Positions 62,053 to 64,000 of a stretch of DNA of 64,000 nt are shown here, in pieces (positions within the stretch are counted from its first letter, which is position 1; each line of letters begins with the position of its first letter). The notes below the pieces were generated by a model, which was given only the letters and a program-made list of their open reading frames with translations, made no database searches and was not told the origin of the DNA. The stretch is from Harmothoe impar. Taxonomy: Eukaryota; Annelida; Polychaeta; Phyllodocida; Polynoidae. Location of the stretch: assembly GCA_947462335.1 (NCBI GenBank), contig OX381710.1, positions 60,272,842-60,336,841 on the forward strand, written 5' to 3'. A program made the position numbers and the translations under genes.

Positions 62053-63257
62053 AACAAGGCCCCCCCCCCCTCTAGGACCTCCTTTTTGGCCGACCAGGTC
62101 CAGTTGCACAGAGACTGACAGAGACGGGGATGTTCCAATGAGCTGGGGCCCTGCTTGGCATCTTATTTCACGCCTTGGGCGCTAGGAAGGAGACCCCTAA
62201 AATGCCAGATCTGCTTTTGTGTCCACTGAGGCTGAAAGTTGCAGGCATTGCATAGCTATGCTGGCAGTGTACGCGGGTGGTGGGTGGCCAACTGGAGTAC
62301 ACACAGCCCACCCCCTTCCCTGGCGTGCCCCGTGGACGGCAAGCACGTGTTATCAGGCGTAGGAGGCTCTTTTCTTCCAAAACCATTGATGAGTTTTAAA
62401 AAAGAGATTTCTTCCTCCAGCAAATACGATTATGTCCCTCTTTATCTGTAAGGGTAGTCTCCATGCTTAAATGGAGGTTAACTGTTGCTGGGTCTTATTA
62501 TACTTTGTATAATAAGCAGAGTAAGCTTGGGATAGAGTCTAGGGCACGTGTTTAAAGTTTTATAGATCAGTGCCTAATGAGCGCTTGGTATATGTGGCCA
62601 ACATTTTGGATAATACCACGTTTCTAAACCTCCACCAAGTTACACATAAAATGTTTGAACTTTATGTCATAATTGATTAGGCAAGTACGGGCATACTCAC
62701 AGGAGAACTTGGACATTATGCCAAATTTTAACAAAAATACAGAGTGTTTCAGGTCACCCGAACATGCCTGGCAAAACAGGGCCGACCCTACGTTTTTTTG
62801 TCCAATTTTTGAAGAAATTTTTCATATTTTTACACTTTCTTGGTCATTTTTAAGGTTTACACGGAGGATGACTGGTACTTTGATGTTGAAAAAATTTAAT
62901 TGAATTAATATCCGACCTACCGTCCCTAGACCTTCTTCCCAAGCTACCTTCTTTTTTTTGCCTTATTATCTGCGTTATCTTTAAAGTACAGTCTTTAGTC
63001 TTAGATTAAGACTATCAATTTATTCTGCGTTTTTTAGAGTATAGTGAGTGATGAAAACGTATACGTGACAAAATCACTCCAAAAGTATATGCAATATAAC
63101 AAACCCGAAAGGCAGGCTTACAAACACCAGACTTGTATGAATACTTGGTGGTGGAATCAGAATTCTCCGAAGTGATTTGAATCTGTGATGCCTAGGAGAA
63201 GACCATCACCATAAGTCTACTCACTCTTGAAGAAAGGGAAATGGGGGTTTAAGGGCA
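62053..63257. other. stretch without a gene
   Basis: Mixed DNA. The word 'AGGGCCGACCCTACG' at 62780 is shared in inverted form with 51470, so a minor dispersed repeat is present. Confidence 0.4.
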
Positions 63258-63284
63258 GAGCCTCTGATATAGCCAATGTAAAAT

Positions 63285-63690
63285 TCCCAGCATATGGTCA
63301 CGGTCAAAACCTGGTTTCCGGACAATACCCGGTAGCTGTCGCAGTCACAACCCCATGCATGGACAATACCCGGCAGATGGTCACGGTCAAAACCCGGTGC
63401 ATGGACAATGCCCAGCAGATGGTCAGGGTCAAACCCCAGTGCATGGACAATACCCGGCAGATGGTCAGGGTGCATGAACAATACCCGGCAGATAGTCAAG
63501 ATGCATGAACAATACCTGGCAGATGGTCAGGATGCATGGACAATACCCAGCAGATGGTCACGGTCAAAATCCACCAGTGCATGGACAATACCCGGCAGAT
63601 GGTTGCGGTCAAAAGCAAGTGCGCAGTCAATACCCAACAGTTTGTCATGGTCAAAACCCGGTGCGGTTAAAGCCCGGTGCACAGTCAAAA
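63285..63690. repeat. ~36-bp minisatellite (GGACAATACCCGGCAGATGG units)
   Basis: About eleven units of the form 'CATGGACAATACCCGGCAGA', 'TGGTCACGGTCAAAACCC' follow one another. Some are shortened and lack the GGTCAAAACCC part. Open frames on both strands here are products of the repeat. Confidence 0.8.
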
Positions 63691-64000
63691 CCCTGCATAA
63701 CACTGAGGGAGTGAAAAAAAAAGACCCCCCCCCCCTTACCATAGACGTTTATAAATACTTAATAATGGCATCGATGACATACAAAGTCTACATAGTCCTA
63801 TAATATAACCTATTATATCATGTGCTTAACCATTATTTGAGGGAGTGTTGAATATTTTTGCGCCTCCAACATATGGAGAGCGTACATTTTTCTGGGTTCG
63901 TAGCGCGTCGATTTTGTTTTGCTAAAAATGGGTGTAATTCTTTTGGTCTCCACCTACACGTCCTGCTGATACTGGTGGGTAGAAGTACCATGAAATGTCC

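Noticed and set aside
63285..63690. CRISPR-like array of regularly spaced repeats
   Set aside because: The whole unit repeats, with no unique spacers, in an animal genome. It is a minisatellite.

Overview
The window is intergenic, transposon-dominated DNA from an animal. It is AT-rich and full of animal-type retroelements: DIRS-like, LINE, Ty3/gypsy with and without env, tRNA-derived repeats, MITEs and many minisatellites. No convincing host gene was found. The repeat style (long inverted-repeat elements, 'CAAGATGGCTGCC' words, 'AGGTCAAGGTCA' words) fits a marine invertebrate, but the species cannot be fixed from the sequence.

Layout. 1-2.4 kb: wreck of a DIRS-like (tyrosine-recombinase type) retroelement on the + strand. 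2.5-11 kb: tRNA-derived repeats, a MITE nested in an inverted repeat, a palindrome, a pyrimidine tract, a 129-bp tandem repeat and a MITE with a 5-bp target duplication. 12.4-15.2 kb: a decayed LINE on the - strand, itself hit by two small elements. 17.4-41.9 kb: two nested LTR retroelements. 42-62 kb: four large inverted-repeat structures, three of them built from tandem GGCC-anchored units. The rest is AT-rich DNA with dispersed repeats and a 3' minisatellite.

The centrepiece is the nest. The outer element (17379-41923, + strand, GCTC target duplication) is an old errantivirus-like Ty3/gypsy retrovirus. It has a broken gag, pol and env (signal peptide, furin site, fusion-peptide-like segment, membrane anchor), a fourth membrane-anchored ORF, and two ~108-bp MITE insertions. 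Its LTRs have diverged. Inside its 5' LTR sits the inner element (18162-31155, - strand, TTAT target duplication). This is complete, with 484-bp LTRs that are identical base for base, a tRNA-His primer site, a polypurine tract, and intact gag, pol and a third ORF of 1070 residues. The inner element must be recent.

Two features of the inner element look least described. First, ORF3 encodes a zinc-finger, coiled-coil protein with no signal peptide, so it is not an envelope. It lies behind what looks like its own TATA/NRF-1-type promoter inside the element. Second, pol is entered by a textbook -1 frameshift signal (GGGAAAT, 5-nt spacer, perfect 10-bp hairpin). The unrelated-looking outer element carries the same design (GGGAAAC, 4-nt spacer, perfect 10-bp hairpin). 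Pol also ends in an AT-hook, and the element landed in an AT-only site.
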